From assembly GCA_001802655.1 (NCBI GenBank), contig MGZO01000106.1, positions 2,714 to 17,888 of the forward strand: DNA of 15,175 nucleotides. Reading direction: 5' to 3'. A program made the position numbers and the translations under genes. The notes under the pieces were generated by a model. It did not search any database. It had not been told where the DNA came from and saw only the letters and a program-made list of their open reading frames with translations. This DNA is from Hydrogenophilales bacterium RIFOXYD1_FULL_62_11 (lineage in GTDB: Bacteria > Pseudomonadota > Gammaproteobacteria > Burkholderiales > Thiobacillaceae). This document shows positions 7,395 through 14,529 of this stretch, piece by piece; the first letter of the stretch is position 1, and each line of letters begins with the position of its first letter.

Positions 7395-9160
7395 CCAAGG
7401 TTCGACGCCATTGGTATCCCCTCGCTGGCGCCAAGCCAATTTCCGTTAGCGCGGCAGTTCTGGCAGGAAAGGCTCCAGCACGGCCCATCGATCCACTTTT
7501 CGGTCCCAAGCTGGCGTTGGCTGGACGGGTCGTCACCATGGATGACGCATTCACGGTCAAGGCCGACGCAGTGGTATATATCCACCAGGGCGCCATCGTC
7601 GCTGTGCAGGACCGTGCGCGGCCGGCGCCAGCCGGCTTCGAAGGCGTGGCCCCGATCCTCACCGGCGGAACGATTTTCCCGGGCCTGATTGAACTCCACA
7701 ATCACCTTGCCTACAACGCGCTGCCGCTATGGACCCCGGTACCGAAGCTGTTCCAGCACCGAGGCCAGTGGCCCGACCACCCCGACTATCGCAAGCTGAT
7801 CAGCGGACCGATGACCGTCGTGGGCAAGTACCGGGACGGTCAGGGCAAACCCGCGCTGCTCGCCCCGCTGATCCGCTATGTAGAGTGCAAATGCCTGCTT
7901 GGGGGCGTCACGACGAGCCAGGGGATCATGCTCAACAGCAACGCCGGAATACGGCGGTACTACAGGGGTATCCTGCGCAACGTTGAACAGACGGACGACC
8001 CCGATCTGCCCGAGGCCCAGGGGCGAATTGCAGACGTGGATGCCAGGGATGCGCGCTCGTTCCTGGCCCGGCTGAGCAAGGAGGATAGCTGTTTCCTCCT
8101 TCACCTGAGCGAGGGCGTGACCCCGGCGGATCAACCTGATTCGATGGCTCGCCGGCACTTCCTCGCGCTCGAGGTGGCGCCCTACCAGTGGGCGATTAAT
8201 GACCGGCTGACTGCCATCCACGCAGCAGGCCTGTTAGCCGAGGACTTCGATGTGCTTGCTCAATACGAGGGTGCGATGGTTTGGTCGCCACTGAGCAACC
8301 TGCTTCTCTATGGGGCTACCGCACGCGTGGATGCCGCGAGGCAGGCCAAGGTACGCATCGGTCTGGGCAGTGACTGGTCGCCCTCGGGCAGCAAGAACCT
8401 GCTGGGCGAGCTGAAGGTCGCATGGCTCTACTCTCAACACATGCTTGGGGGTCTGTTCAGCGCGCGTGACTTGGTCGCGATGGCTACGCGGGAGGCATCG
8501 GCGATACTCAAGTGGCACAACTCGCTAGGCACGCTTGAGCCTGGTAAGCGCGCCGACGTGGTCGTGATTGCCGGCAAGGTGGGCGATCCGTACGAGGCGC
8601 TCGTCAAGGCTAAGGAGACGTCGATCCGGCTGGTGATGATCAACGGCGTTGCGCGCTACGGCATGCCTGGATTGATGGGTGCGCTTGGCGCCAAAGGCGA
8701 GACGCTACGTGTGGGCGGCAAGAGACGTTGCCTGTATCTGGAACAGGCAACCGGCGACCCCGATGTGGCCGGCGTGTCGCTGAGGGCAGCCCGCAACACG
8801 CTGCGTGCGGCCTTCCGGGACTTACCCAGGCTCGCGCGCAAACTGGAGAAGCCAAAACCGATGAAAGCCAGGCGGGCCGCTCTCGATGCGCCCGAACCCG
8901 TAGTGTGGTCACTGGCCCTCGACGAGATTCAGGCCACTGGGGTTGACCTGCGCCCGCGGCTGCCGTTCAACGACCTGAATGACCTGACCGGGCCTGCACG
9001 CGCCTCGGTAAGCGCCGCTTCGGCTCCGCTCTCGACGATACTCAAGCCTATCGAGCTTGACCCGCTCACAGTGGCTGATGATCCCAATTTTCTGTCGGAT
9101 ATCGCGAACCAGCCCAACGTGCCGGAGCCGATCCGCGCCGGACTCGCGAACCTCTTCTGA
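7391..9160 (+). CDS. Amidohydrolase-superfamily metalloenzyme with C-terminal extension
   Basis: From the ATG at 7391 the product has 589 residues. The start overlaps the glycosylase stop by four bases (ATGA) and follows AAAGGGG at 7377-7383. Residues about 40-95 form the small beta-sandwich, ending PGLIELHNH. The metal site is visible in order: His103 and His105 (HNH in place of the usual HxH), His238 in LLHLSEG, His277 in AIHAAGL and Asp328 in GLGSDWSPS. This pattern is that of the deaminase/chlorohydrolase-like amidohydrolases, with one metal. TLEPGKRADVVVI (about residue 380) marks return to the sandwich. About 150 further residues after the catalytic domain are Pro/Ala-rich, not recognised, and end PEPIRAGLANLF. 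The substrate cannot be read; a nucleobase or other cyclic amidine/amide is possible. No signal peptide is seen. Confidence 0.75.
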   Translation: MTKVRRHWYPLAGAKPISVSAAVLAGKAPARPIDPLFGPKLALAGRVVTMDDAFTVKADAVVYIHQGAIVAVQDRARPAPAGFEGVAPILTGGTIFPGLIELHNHLAYNALPLWTPVPKLFQHRGQWPDHPDYRKLISGPMTVVGKYRDGQGKPALLAPLIRYVECKCLLGGVTTSQGIMLNSNAGIRRYYRGILRNVEQTDDPDLPEAQGRIADVDARDARSFLARLSKEDSCFLLHLSEGVTPADQPDSMARRHFLALEVAPYQWAINDRLTAIHAAGLLAEDFDVLAQYEGAMVWSPLSNLLLYGATARVDAARQAKVRIGLGSDWSPSGSKNLLGELKVAWLYSQHMLGGLFSARDLVAMATREASAILKWHNSLGTLEPGKRADVVVIAGKVGDPYEALVKAKETSIRLVMINGVARYGMPGLMGALGAKGETLRVGGKRRCLYLEQATGDPDVAGVSLRAARNTLRAAFRDLPRLARKLEKPKPMKARRAALDAPEPVVWSLALDEIQATGVDLRPRLPFNDLNDLTGPARASVSAASAPLSTILKPIELDPLTVADDPNFLSDIANQPNVPEPIRAGLANLF

Positions 9161-9347
9161 ACGAGTCCGATAGGGTTCATGCTGACATGTGGATTGGACG
9201 TGAAGCCCACGAAGCAACCCACCGCGAGTCATCCTAGACCGTCACTTCTGGCCAGTTCCTGCCAGAAAAGCACGACCTGAACATGCGCCATTTGTCAGGT
9301 CATGCCTGAACTTCTACAGCTAATGAAATCTCAGCATGGCCTGTTGA
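9161..9347. other. Convergent intergenic region with small inverted repeats
   Basis: The stretch separates the end of the amidohydrolase gene from the end of the oppositely oriented VOC gene. TTCTGGC (9246-9252) pairs perfectly with GCCAGAA (9261-9267). GACCTGA (9274-9280) pairs with TCAGGTC (9295-9301), and the right arm of the latter can alternatively pair with CCTGA at 9305-9309. None is followed by a T-run on either strand, so intrinsic termination is only a possibility. No small gene is visible. Confidence 0.35.
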
Positions 9348-9740
9348 TCAGCCAAGCTCGACAAACTCCAGGGTATTCGCATCCGGGTCACGGCAGAACA
9401 ACGCCGTGCGCCCGGATTGGCTCACGGTGTATTTAACGCCGGCCGCATCGAGCCGGCTTTTCAGCGCATCCATGTTGCTGACCGCCAGCGCGATGTGGTG
9501 ATCGCGGCCGCCATGTGCGGGGCGCACGGATGCGGCATCGGGGTTGGGCAGGTTCATCAGGTGCAGTTGCTGGCCAGCGCCCAGTTCGTACCACTCGCCG
9601 GGGTAAGGCAGTGCGGGACGGTCCGGAATCCGCTTGAGCCCCAGCACCGATTCGTAAAACCCTTTGGCGCGCGCCAGATCGGAAACCAGCAGGCCGGCGT
9701 GCAGCAAGCCCGCGATATGGATTGGGGACAGCTCAGACAT
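9348..9740 (-). CDS. VOC-family (glyoxalase-fold) protein
   Basis: The 130-residue product is a single glyoxalase/bleomycin-resistance/dioxygenase (VOC) domain of normal length. It has two beta-alpha-beta-beta-beta halves: GLLHAGLLVSDLARAKGFYE and DHHIALAVSNMDALKSRLDA begin each. Metal-ligand positions are filled: His14, His60 in QLHLMN, His82 (or His81) and Glu125 in LEFVEL. It is therefore probably a metal-dependent enzyme, not a pure binding protein. The C-terminal signature FCRDPDANTLEFVE is typical of the family. It starts inside the end of the transporter gene (8-base overlap), so expression likely depends on the upstream transporter transcript. Substrate is unknown. Glyoxalase I is less likely, as the sequence lacks recognisable glutathione-site detail. 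Confidence 0.85.
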   Translation of the reverse strand: MSELSPIHIAGLLHAGLLVSDLARAKGFYESVLGLKRIPDRPALPYPGEWYELGAGQQLHLMNLPNPDAASVRPAHGGRDHHIALAVSNMDALKSRLDAAGVKYTVSQSGRTALFCRDPDANTLEFVELG

Positions 9741-10638
9741 TGCGTTTCGCTTTCGATTGATCGTCTTCCATATGACCGGAAAACAGGCTGGCGGTAATGA
9801 TCATGGCCGCGCCGATCCATTCCTGCAGGCCCATCCGCTCGGCCGACAAAAAATACGCAGCGAGGGCGCCGACAACCAGTTCAAACAGGAAAATCACGAT
9901 GGCCTGATTGGCCGGCACGCGCGCAAGGCCATATTGCACGGCGTAGGTCATGCTGCCGATCAACAACGCCACGCCGATCAGCAGCAGCCAGGTGCGCGTT
10001 GCAGCGCTTGCCATGAAATCCAGTTCAGCCGGTTCCAGCAGCAGGGCGACCAGCGTCAGCACCACCACGCCTAGCCACACCGTGACCGCCTTGGCGCCTT
10101 GGGTCACGCCGTCGAGATGGCGGCTGATGACGTTGCTCGCCGCGAACGCCACCCCCGCCGACAGCGCCAGCCACTCTGCATGATTGGCAGGCAACGGCCA
10201 TTCTCCAGGCTGCCACAGCATCGCCAGCGCGCCGCCCGCTGCCAGTACCATCACCGCCCAGCCAGAACGGTTGAGCTTTTCGTGCAGCAAAAAGCGCGAG
10301 AACAGCACGGTCCACAAAGGCGACAGATAAAACAGCAGCAGCACCCGCATCACCTCGCCTTCCAGTACTGCCAGCACGTAGGCCAGATTGGTCCAGCCCG
10401 CCGCCAGGCCCAGCGCTGACAGCCACAGCCATTTGCCGTTTGTCCCGAACGCGGCCTGACGCAGGGCGCGACCATGCAGCCAGCCCATCAGCACCAGCGG
10501 AATGGCATAGGAGAAAAAACCCGATGCGATGCCGCCCACCCCCGCCTCGTTCAGCAGGCGATAGGGATACCAGACCAGCCCCCACAAGGTGGCGGCGTAA
10601 ACCAGGCTGGCGATGGCAAAAAGGCGTTGAGATGGCAT
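9733..10638 (-). CDS. EamA / DMT-superfamily inner-membrane transporter
   Basis: The 301-residue product is very hydrophobic, with about ten predicted helices in two repeats (residues about 8-140 and 150-285), the usual EamA layout and length. The first helix contains AATLWGLVWYPYRLLNEAG. The loop ending helix 4 has YVLAVLEGEVMRVLLLFYLSPLWTVLFSR, a region conserved in this family, and the second repeat has ANQAIVIFLFELVVGALAAY. It should export or import a small metabolite across the inner membrane; the substrate is not readable. The C-terminus is short and charged. No strong ribosome binding site precedes the ATG. The start region overlaps the putative promoter of divergent dapC. It is first in a two-gene unit with the VOC gene. 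Confidence 0.85.
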   Translation of the reverse strand: MPSQRLFAIASLVYAATLWGLVWYPYRLLNEAGVGGIASGFFSYAIPLVLMGWLHGRALRQAAFGTNGKWLWLSALGLAAGWTNLAYVLAVLEGEVMRVLLLFYLSPLWTVLFSRFLLHEKLNRSGWAVMVLAAGGALAMLWQPGEWPLPANHAEWLALSAGVAFAASNVISRHLDGVTQGAKAVTVWLGVVVLTLVALLLEPAELDFMASAATRTWLLLIGVALLIGSMTYAVQYGLARVPANQAIVIFLFELVVGALAAYFLSAERMGLQEWIGAAMIITASLFSGHMEDDQSKAKRNV

Positions 10639-10645
10639 GGGGCTT

Positions 10646-10651
10646 TATAAT
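10646..10651 (+). promoter_or_regulatory. Putative -10 element (TATAAT) for dapC
   Basis: A perfect TATAAT lies 36 bases before the chosen dapC start, eight bases outside the divergent transporter ATG. A transcript from it would begin near 10658. The -35 side is weak: the best hexamer, TTGAGA at 10627-10632, is only 13 bases away and the 17-base position reads GGCGTT. An activator or unusual spacing may be involved. Confidence 0.45.
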
Positions 10652-10687
10652 GTTGAGGTTTGCAATCTGCTGTTTCCAGGCCATTCA

Positions 10688-11884
10688 ATGAATCCGCGTC
10701 TCGACCAACTCCACCCCTACCCGTTCCAGAAGCTGCGCGAATTGTTCGCCGGAGTGACGCCGAATCCCGACCTTTCGCCGATCAACCTGTCGATCGGCGA
10801 ACCCAGGCATCCGACGCCACAGTTCATCAAGGACGCGCTGGTTGAAGGCTTGGGCGGACTCTCGAATTATCCCATCACTCAGGGCTCGGATGCGCTGCGT
10901 GAAGCGATTGCCGCGTGGGCCGGGCGGCGCTATGGCGTCACGCTCGATCCGGCGACCGAAGTGCTGCCGGTGAACGGCTCGCGCGAGGCGCTGTTCGCAT
11001 TTGCCCAGGCCAGCGTCGACTCCAGCCGCCACGGCCGCCGCGTGGTGATTTCGCCGAATCCGTTCTATCAGATCTACGAAGGTGCCGCCTTGCTGGCTGG
11101 CGCCCGCCCCTTCTTCCTCAACACGCTGCCGGAAAACGATTTCAGGATGGACTGGTCACGCGTGCCGGACGATCTGTGGGAGCAAGTGAACCTGGTTTAC
11201 GTCTGTTCGCCCGGCAACCCTACCGGCAAGGTGATGTCGCTGGACGACTGGAAGCAGCTGTTCGATCTGTCGGACCAGCATGGCTTCGTGATCGCGGCTG
11301 ATGAATGCTATTCGGAGATTTATTTCGAGGAAGGCAAGCCGCCGCTCGGCGCGCTGACCGCCGCGCAACAGCTTGGTCGCGGCCTCAAGAACCTGATCGT
11401 GTTCAACTCGCTGTCGAAGCGCTCCAACGTGCCCGGCCTGCGCTCTGGCATGGTGGCAGGCGACGCGGCAATCATGAAATCATTCCTGCTCTACCGCACC
11501 TATCACGGCAGCGCGATGAGCCCGGCGGTGCAGGCGGCCAGTATTGCGGCCTGGAACGACGAGGCGCACGTGATCGAAAACCGCCGTCAGTACGCTGAAA
11601 AATTCGCCGCCGTGATGCCCATGTTGAAAGACGCGCTGCAGTTCGACGCACCCGACGCTGCCTTCTATCTGTGGGCACGCGTGCCGGGCGGCGACGATGC
11701 CGCGTTTGCGCGCGAGTTGTATCGCACCCAGCACGTCACCGTGTTACCCGGCAGCTATCTCGCGCGCGACGCGGCCAACGTCAACCCGGGTCAGGGCTTT
11801 GTGCGTATCGCGCTGGTCGACAGCCTGCCCGCCTGTATCGAAGCGGCCAAACGCATGCTCAGTTTTATGGGCGAAGCCGCCTGA
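10688..11884 (+). CDS. dapC: Succinyldiaminopimelate transaminase DapC
   Basis: From the ATG at 10688 the product has 398 residues, the usual length. It is a fold-type I PLP aminotransferase. Recognisable parts in order are INLSIGEPRHPTP near the N-terminus, YPITQGSDALREAIA, the cofactor-stacking region LPVNGSREALFAFAQ, CSPGNPTGKVM, ADECYSEIYFE, and the PLP lysine in NSLSKRSNVPGLRSG (Lys244). The C-terminus has QGFVRIALVD with the carboxylate-binding Arg. It converts N-succinyl-2-amino-6-ketopimelate and glutamate to N-succinyl-diaminopimelate in the lysine/peptidoglycan route. The name is supported by dapD directly downstream. An upstream in-frame ATG at 10637 would add 17 residues but overlaps the putative promoter and divergent gene; the 10688 ATG has only a weak AGG site. 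Cytoplasmic enzyme. Confidence 0.88.
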   Translation: MNPRLDQLHPYPFQKLRELFAGVTPNPDLSPINLSIGEPRHPTPQFIKDALVEGLGGLSNYPITQGSDALREAIAAWAGRRYGVTLDPATEVLPVNGSREALFAFAQASVDSSRHGRRVVISPNPFYQIYEGAALLAGARPFFLNTLPENDFRMDWSRVPDDLWEQVNLVYVCSPGNPTGKVMSLDDWKQLFDLSDQHGFVIAADECYSEIYFEEGKPPLGALTAAQQLGRGLKNLIVFNSLSKRSNVPGLRSGMVAGDAAIMKSFLLYRTYHGSAMSPAVQAASIAAWNDEAHVIENRRQYAEKFAAVMPMLKDALQFDAPDAAFYLWARVPGGDDAAFARELYRTQHVTVLPGSYLARDAANVNPGQGFVRIALVDSLPACIEAAKRMLSFMGEAA

Positions 11885-11918
11885 TCCTGTTCAATCAATT
11901 CACCCCTCTCTTACTTTT

Positions 11919-11924
11919 AAGGAA
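11919..11924 (+). promoter_or_regulatory. Ribosome binding site of dapD
   Basis: AAGGAA lies five bases before the dapD ATG. The 45 bases between dapC and dapD are otherwise A/T- and pyrimidine-rich and contain no hairpin, consistent with one transcript. Confidence 0.6.
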
Positions 11925-11929
11925 TCCCC

Positions 11930-12754
11930 ATGCAAGACCTGCAAGCCATCATCGAAGAAGCCTTTGAACGCCGCGCCGACATCACCCCACGCAATGTTGA
12001 ACCGCAGGTCAAGGATGCGGTCATGGCCGTGATCGACCTGCTCGACATGGGCGAACTGCGCGTCGCTGAGCGCACGGATGGCCAGAACTGGATTACCCAC
12101 CAGTGGCTGAAGAAGGCGGTGCTGCTGTCGTTCCGCCTGGAAGACAACGCCTTCATCAAGGGCGGCTACACCAATTACTACGACAAGGTGCCCTCCAAAT
12201 TCGCCGACTTCAACTCCAAGGATTTCCGCGAAGGCGGCTTCCGCGTGGTGCCGCCCGCGGCCGTTCGCAAAGGCTCCTACATTGGCAAGAACGTGGTGCT
12301 GATGCCAAGCTACGTCAACATCGGCGCTTACGTCGGCGAAGGCACCATGGTCGACACTTGGGCCACGGTCGGCTCCTGCGCGCAGATCGGCAAGAACGTG
12401 CACCTCTCCGGCGGCGTCGGCATCGGCGGCGTGCTGGAGCCGGTGCAGGCCAACCCCACCATCATTGGCGACAACTGCTTCATCGGCGCGCGTTCCGAAG
12501 TGGTCGAAGGCGTGATCGTCGAAGACAACAGCGTGATTTCGATGGGCGTCTACATCGGCCAGTCGACCAAGATCTACGACCGCGAAACCGGTGAAGTCAC
12601 CTACGGCCGCATCCCCTCCGGTTCGGTGGTGGTGTCCGGCAACCTGCCGTCCAAGGATGGCAGCTACAGTCTATATTGCGCAGTGATCGTGAAGAAGGTC
12701 GACGCCAAGACGCTGTCCAAGGTCGGCATCAACGAACTGCTGCGCGGCATTTGA
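11930..12754 (+). CDS. dapD: Tetrahydrodipicolinate N-succinyltransferase DapD
   Basis: The 274-residue product has the standard DapD length and architecture. A helical N-terminal domain (QDLQAIIEEAFERRADITP) is followed by a left-handed beta-helix of hexapeptide repeats from about residue 105 to 230 (RKGSYIGKNVVLMPSYVNIG, MVDTWATVGSCAQIGKNVHL). The active-site stretches LSGGVGIGGVLEPVQA and CFIGARSEVVEGVIVE are highly typical. The enzyme transfers succinyl from succinyl-CoA to tetrahydrodipicolinate, the step before DapC in the succinylase branch to diaminopimelate and lysine. It acts as a trimer in the cytoplasm. Adjacent dapC supplies the next enzyme. The C-terminal YCAVIVKKVDAKTLSKVGINELLR is also typical. 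A perfect hairpin follows the stop by a few bases. Confidence 0.96.
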   Translation: MQDLQAIIEEAFERRADITPRNVEPQVKDAVMAVIDLLDMGELRVAERTDGQNWITHQWLKKAVLLSFRLEDNAFIKGGYTNYYDKVPSKFADFNSKDFREGGFRVVPPAAVRKGSYIGKNVVLMPSYVNIGAYVGEGTMVDTWATVGSCAQIGKNVHLSGGVGIGGVLEPVQANPTIIGDNCFIGARSEVVEGVIVEDNSVISMGVYIGQSTKIYDRETGEVTYGRIPSGSVVVSGNLPSKDGSYSLYCAVIVKKVDAKTLSKVGINELLRGI

Positions 12755-12757
12755 GTC

Positions 12758-12781
12758 CTTATCCCGTAAATGCGGGATAAG
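12758..12781 (+). terminator. Perfect 9-bp hairpin between dapD and the M48 protease gene
   Basis: CTTATCCCG (12758-12766) and CGGGATAAG (12773-12781) form a perfect stem with a six-base TAAATG loop, four bases after the dapD stop. There is no T-run after it (TCATTCTG follows), so full intrinsic termination is doubtful. It may instead attenuate read-through or protect the dapCD mRNA 3' end. The next ATG is 22 bases on. Confidence 0.5.
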
Positions 12782-12803
12782 TCATTCTGAAAATGGAGAC
12801 GCC

Positions 12804-13577
12804 ATGAAACGCACACTCGTCGTGACTGCCCTGCTCGCCGCCAGTCTGGTCGCGTGCCAGGCCAACCCGGTATCCGGCCGCAACCAGCTGGTGCTGGTCT
12901 CCGAAGAACAGGCGCAAGCCTCGTCAGTACAGGCCTACGCGCAAACGCTGAGCGAAGCGCGAAAGCAGGGCAAGCTCAGCACCGATGCCGCGCTGAACGG
13001 CCGCGTCAAGCGCATTACCGACCGCCTGATCGTGCAGGCCGGCAATATGTATGCGCCCAGCCGCCAGTGGAAATGGTCGGTCGCGGTGATCGACGAGCCT
13101 ACGCTCAACGCCTGGTGCATGCCCGGCGGCAAGATGGCGATCTACACCGGCATCGTCGAGAAACTGAAACTCACCGACGACGAAATCGCCCAGATCATGG
13201 GCCATGAAATCGCCCACGCGCTGCTGGGACATGGCCGCGAGCGGATGTCGCGCGCCATGGCCATGCAGGGCGGCATGACCCTCGGCTCCATCCTCGCCGG
13301 ACGTGACCTCAGCGTGCTGGCGCCGGTGGCCGACGTTGCGTTGACCCTGCCCAACAACCGTGAAAACGAAAGCGAAGCCGACCGTTACGGGATCGAACTC
13401 GCTGCCCGCGCTGGCTACAATCCGCGCGCTGCGATCAGCTTATGGGAAAAAATGGGCACCGCCAGCGGCAACAACGCACCCACCTTCCTCAGCACCCACC
13501 CCGCGCCCGGCAACCGCATCCAGGCGCTCAATGCCCAGGTGCCGAGAATGATGCCCCTCTACGAGAAAGCCCGTTAA
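12804..13577 (+). CDS. M48-family zinc metalloprotease lipoprotein
   Basis: The 257-residue product begins with a lipoprotein signal: MKRT, a hydrophobic core, then LVAC with Cys18 as the acylated residue. The domain is a soluble M48 peptidase. The zinc motif is in IMGHEIAHALLGHG (His134, Glu135, His138), and the third ligand is probably Glu191 in NESEADRYG. LNAWCMPGGKMAIYTGI upstream and FLSTHPAPGNRI near the end are family signatures. It resembles the small periplasmic LoiP/YcaL/BepA group that degrade misfolded envelope proteins, but lacks the C-terminal TPR part of BepA. GGAG five bases upstream supports the start. The stop TAA overlaps the next ATG by one base (TAATG), so the downstream membrane protein is probably co-translated. 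No residue after Cys18 clearly decides inner versus outer membrane sorting (Gln19). Confidence 0.9.
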   Translation: MKRTLVVTALLAASLVACQANPVSGRNQLVLVSEEQAQASSVQAYAQTLSEARKQGKLSTDAALNGRVKRITDRLIVQAGNMYAPSRQWKWSVAVIDEPTLNAWCMPGGKMAIYTGIVEKLKLTDDEIAQIMGHEIAHALLGHGRERMSRAMAMQGGMTLGSILAGRDLSVLAPVADVALTLPNNRENESEADRYGIELAARAGYNPRAAISLWEKMGTASGNNAPTFLSTHPAPGNRIQALNAQVPRMMPLYEKAR

Positions 13578-13927
13578 TGGACACGAACCTCGCACCCGGT
13601 ACTGACGACAAGCTCGCCAGCCTGAAAACCCTGACCACGGTCATCTACGCGCTGTACGCACTGTCACTGTTTATGGGCGTTACAGCCATCGTGGCGATCG
13701 TGCTCAATTACATCAAGCGCGAAGAGGTGCAAGGCACCTGGCTGGAAAGCCATTTCACCTGGCAAATCCGCACTTTCTGGTGGAGCGTGCTGTGGTGCGT
13801 GCTGGGCGTGATCACCTGGATCATCCTGATTGGCTGGGTGATTCTGGGCGTGGCGTTCATCTGGTTCATCTACCGCATTGCCAAGGGCTGGCTCAACCTC
13901 AACGACAACAAGCCGATGCCGCTCTGA
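13577..13927 (+). CDS. Small three-helix membrane protein (DUF4870-like)
   Basis: The 116-residue product starts at the ATG that overlaps the M48 stop by one base. An upstream in-frame ATG (13442) lies deep in the protease gene and is not used here. After a polar N-terminus (residues 1-17), hydrophobic helices lie at about 20-43 and, within a long Trp/Ile/Val-rich block, about 68-88 and 90-106. Between them, NYIKREEVQGTWLESHFTWQ forms a polar loop, and the chain ends IAKGWLNLNDNKPMPL. This layout and the loop resemble DUF4870-type membrane proteins. No catalytic residue is apparent. Coupling to the protease gene suggests an envelope role, for example as partner or substrate adaptor, but that is only inference. 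Confidence 0.75.
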   Translation: MDTNLAPGTDDKLASLKTLTTVIYALYALSLFMGVTAIVAIVLNYIKREEVQGTWLESHFTWQIRTFWWSVLWCVLGVITWIILIGWVILGVAFIWFIYRIAKGWLNLNDNKPMPL

Positions 13928-14051
13928 TCCAGCCCGCGCAGAGGGCGCAGGCTGCCGCCGCTGTTTGGTTCTTTCCTGAAGATCACGGTACCCTTGACTC
14001 TGCTCCGGCATGGAGCAAAAGCACGAACCAATTCATCATCAAGGAGAAAAC
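13928..14051 (+). other. Intergenic region with possible promoter and hairpin
   Basis: TTGACT at 13994-13999 is a good -35-like hexamer, but the position 17 bases on reads AAAAGC, so no convincing -10 pairs with it. TGCTCC (14001-14006) and GGAGCA (14012-14017) form a perfect 6-bp stem with a five-base loop right after it. AAGGAG at 14041-14046 is the ribosome binding site for the ATG at 14052, five bases away. Confidence 0.35.
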
Positions 14052-14441
14052 ATGTTCGATCCCGTCAGCATTCCGTACGGCTGCAAGATGTTGTTCAACG
14101 CGGTCAAACTCAAGCCCGGCATCACCATGAGTGATATCGAACTCGCCCTGGGCGAGATGTGTCACGTCGTGAAGGAAACCTACGGCAATGAGGCCGGCGG
14201 TTTCATTGCCGGACAGGTATTCAAATACGACGGGTTTGTGAGCCAGGAAGGCTCGATCAATTCGCTCAAGGAGCCGGACTATGACGTAGCGATCGTCACC
14301 TACTGGTCTTCATTCGAACAGCACGAAATATCCCACGCTGACACCACCTTCAACGAGAAATTCAAGGCCGTAGGCGAAATGTGCAGCGACAGCACCGAAA
14401 TCGGATTCAGCATGTTGTGGCAGGGTGTTCCCGAGCATTGA
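14052..14441 (+). CDS. Small protein of unknown function, possibly a dimeric alpha/beta-barrel fold
   Basis: The 129-residue product is not recognised as a named family. The start at 14052 is set by AAGGAG five bases upstream; an earlier in-frame ATG at 14010 lies before that site and is unlikely. There is no signal peptide or membrane helix, so it is probably cytoplasmic. Three Cys (residues about 11, 47 and 114) are present. The stretch IVTYWSSFEQHEISHADTTF, with Trp followed by a Phe/His-rich helix, is reminiscent of antibiotic-biosynthesis-monooxygenase or related ferredoxin-like dimeric barrels, and the strand order fits loosely. That link is weak. It has no obvious functional partner: upstream is the membrane-protein gene and downstream a convergent EAL-domain gene. 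Confidence 0.7.
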   Translation: MFDPVSIPYGCKMLFNAVKLKPGITMSDIELALGEMCHVVKETYGNEAGGFIAGQVFKYDGFVSQEGSINSLKEPDYDVAIVTYWSSFEQHEISHADTTFNEKFKAVGEMCSDSTEIGFSMLWQGVPEH

Positions 14442-14529
14442 TTGTCCGGCCCTGAGCACGAAACCAGGCGCCAGGCAGGTGCGGCGTGGCGACGCCAAAC
14501 CCCCGTCCCCTGCCACCGGCAACCCCGCC
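14442..14529. other. Convergent intergenic region with long imperfect inverted repeat
   Basis: GGCAGG (14474-14479) can pair with CCTGCC (14509-14514). Inside it GGCGT (14483-14487) pairs with ACGCC (14492-14496). Together they make a GC-rich structure between two converging genes. No T-run follows on either strand, so it is at best a weak or factor-assisted bidirectional terminator. Confidence 0.35.

Noticed and set aside
13442..13576. Upstream start extending the small membrane protein by 45 residues
   Set aside because: It lies inside the M48 coding region. The ATG overlapping the M48 stop gives a normal N-terminus for this kind of protein.
13994..14022. Sigma-70 promoter starting with TTGACT
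   Set aside because: The -10 position at 17-base spacing reads AAAAGC, and no better match is found within 15-19 bases.
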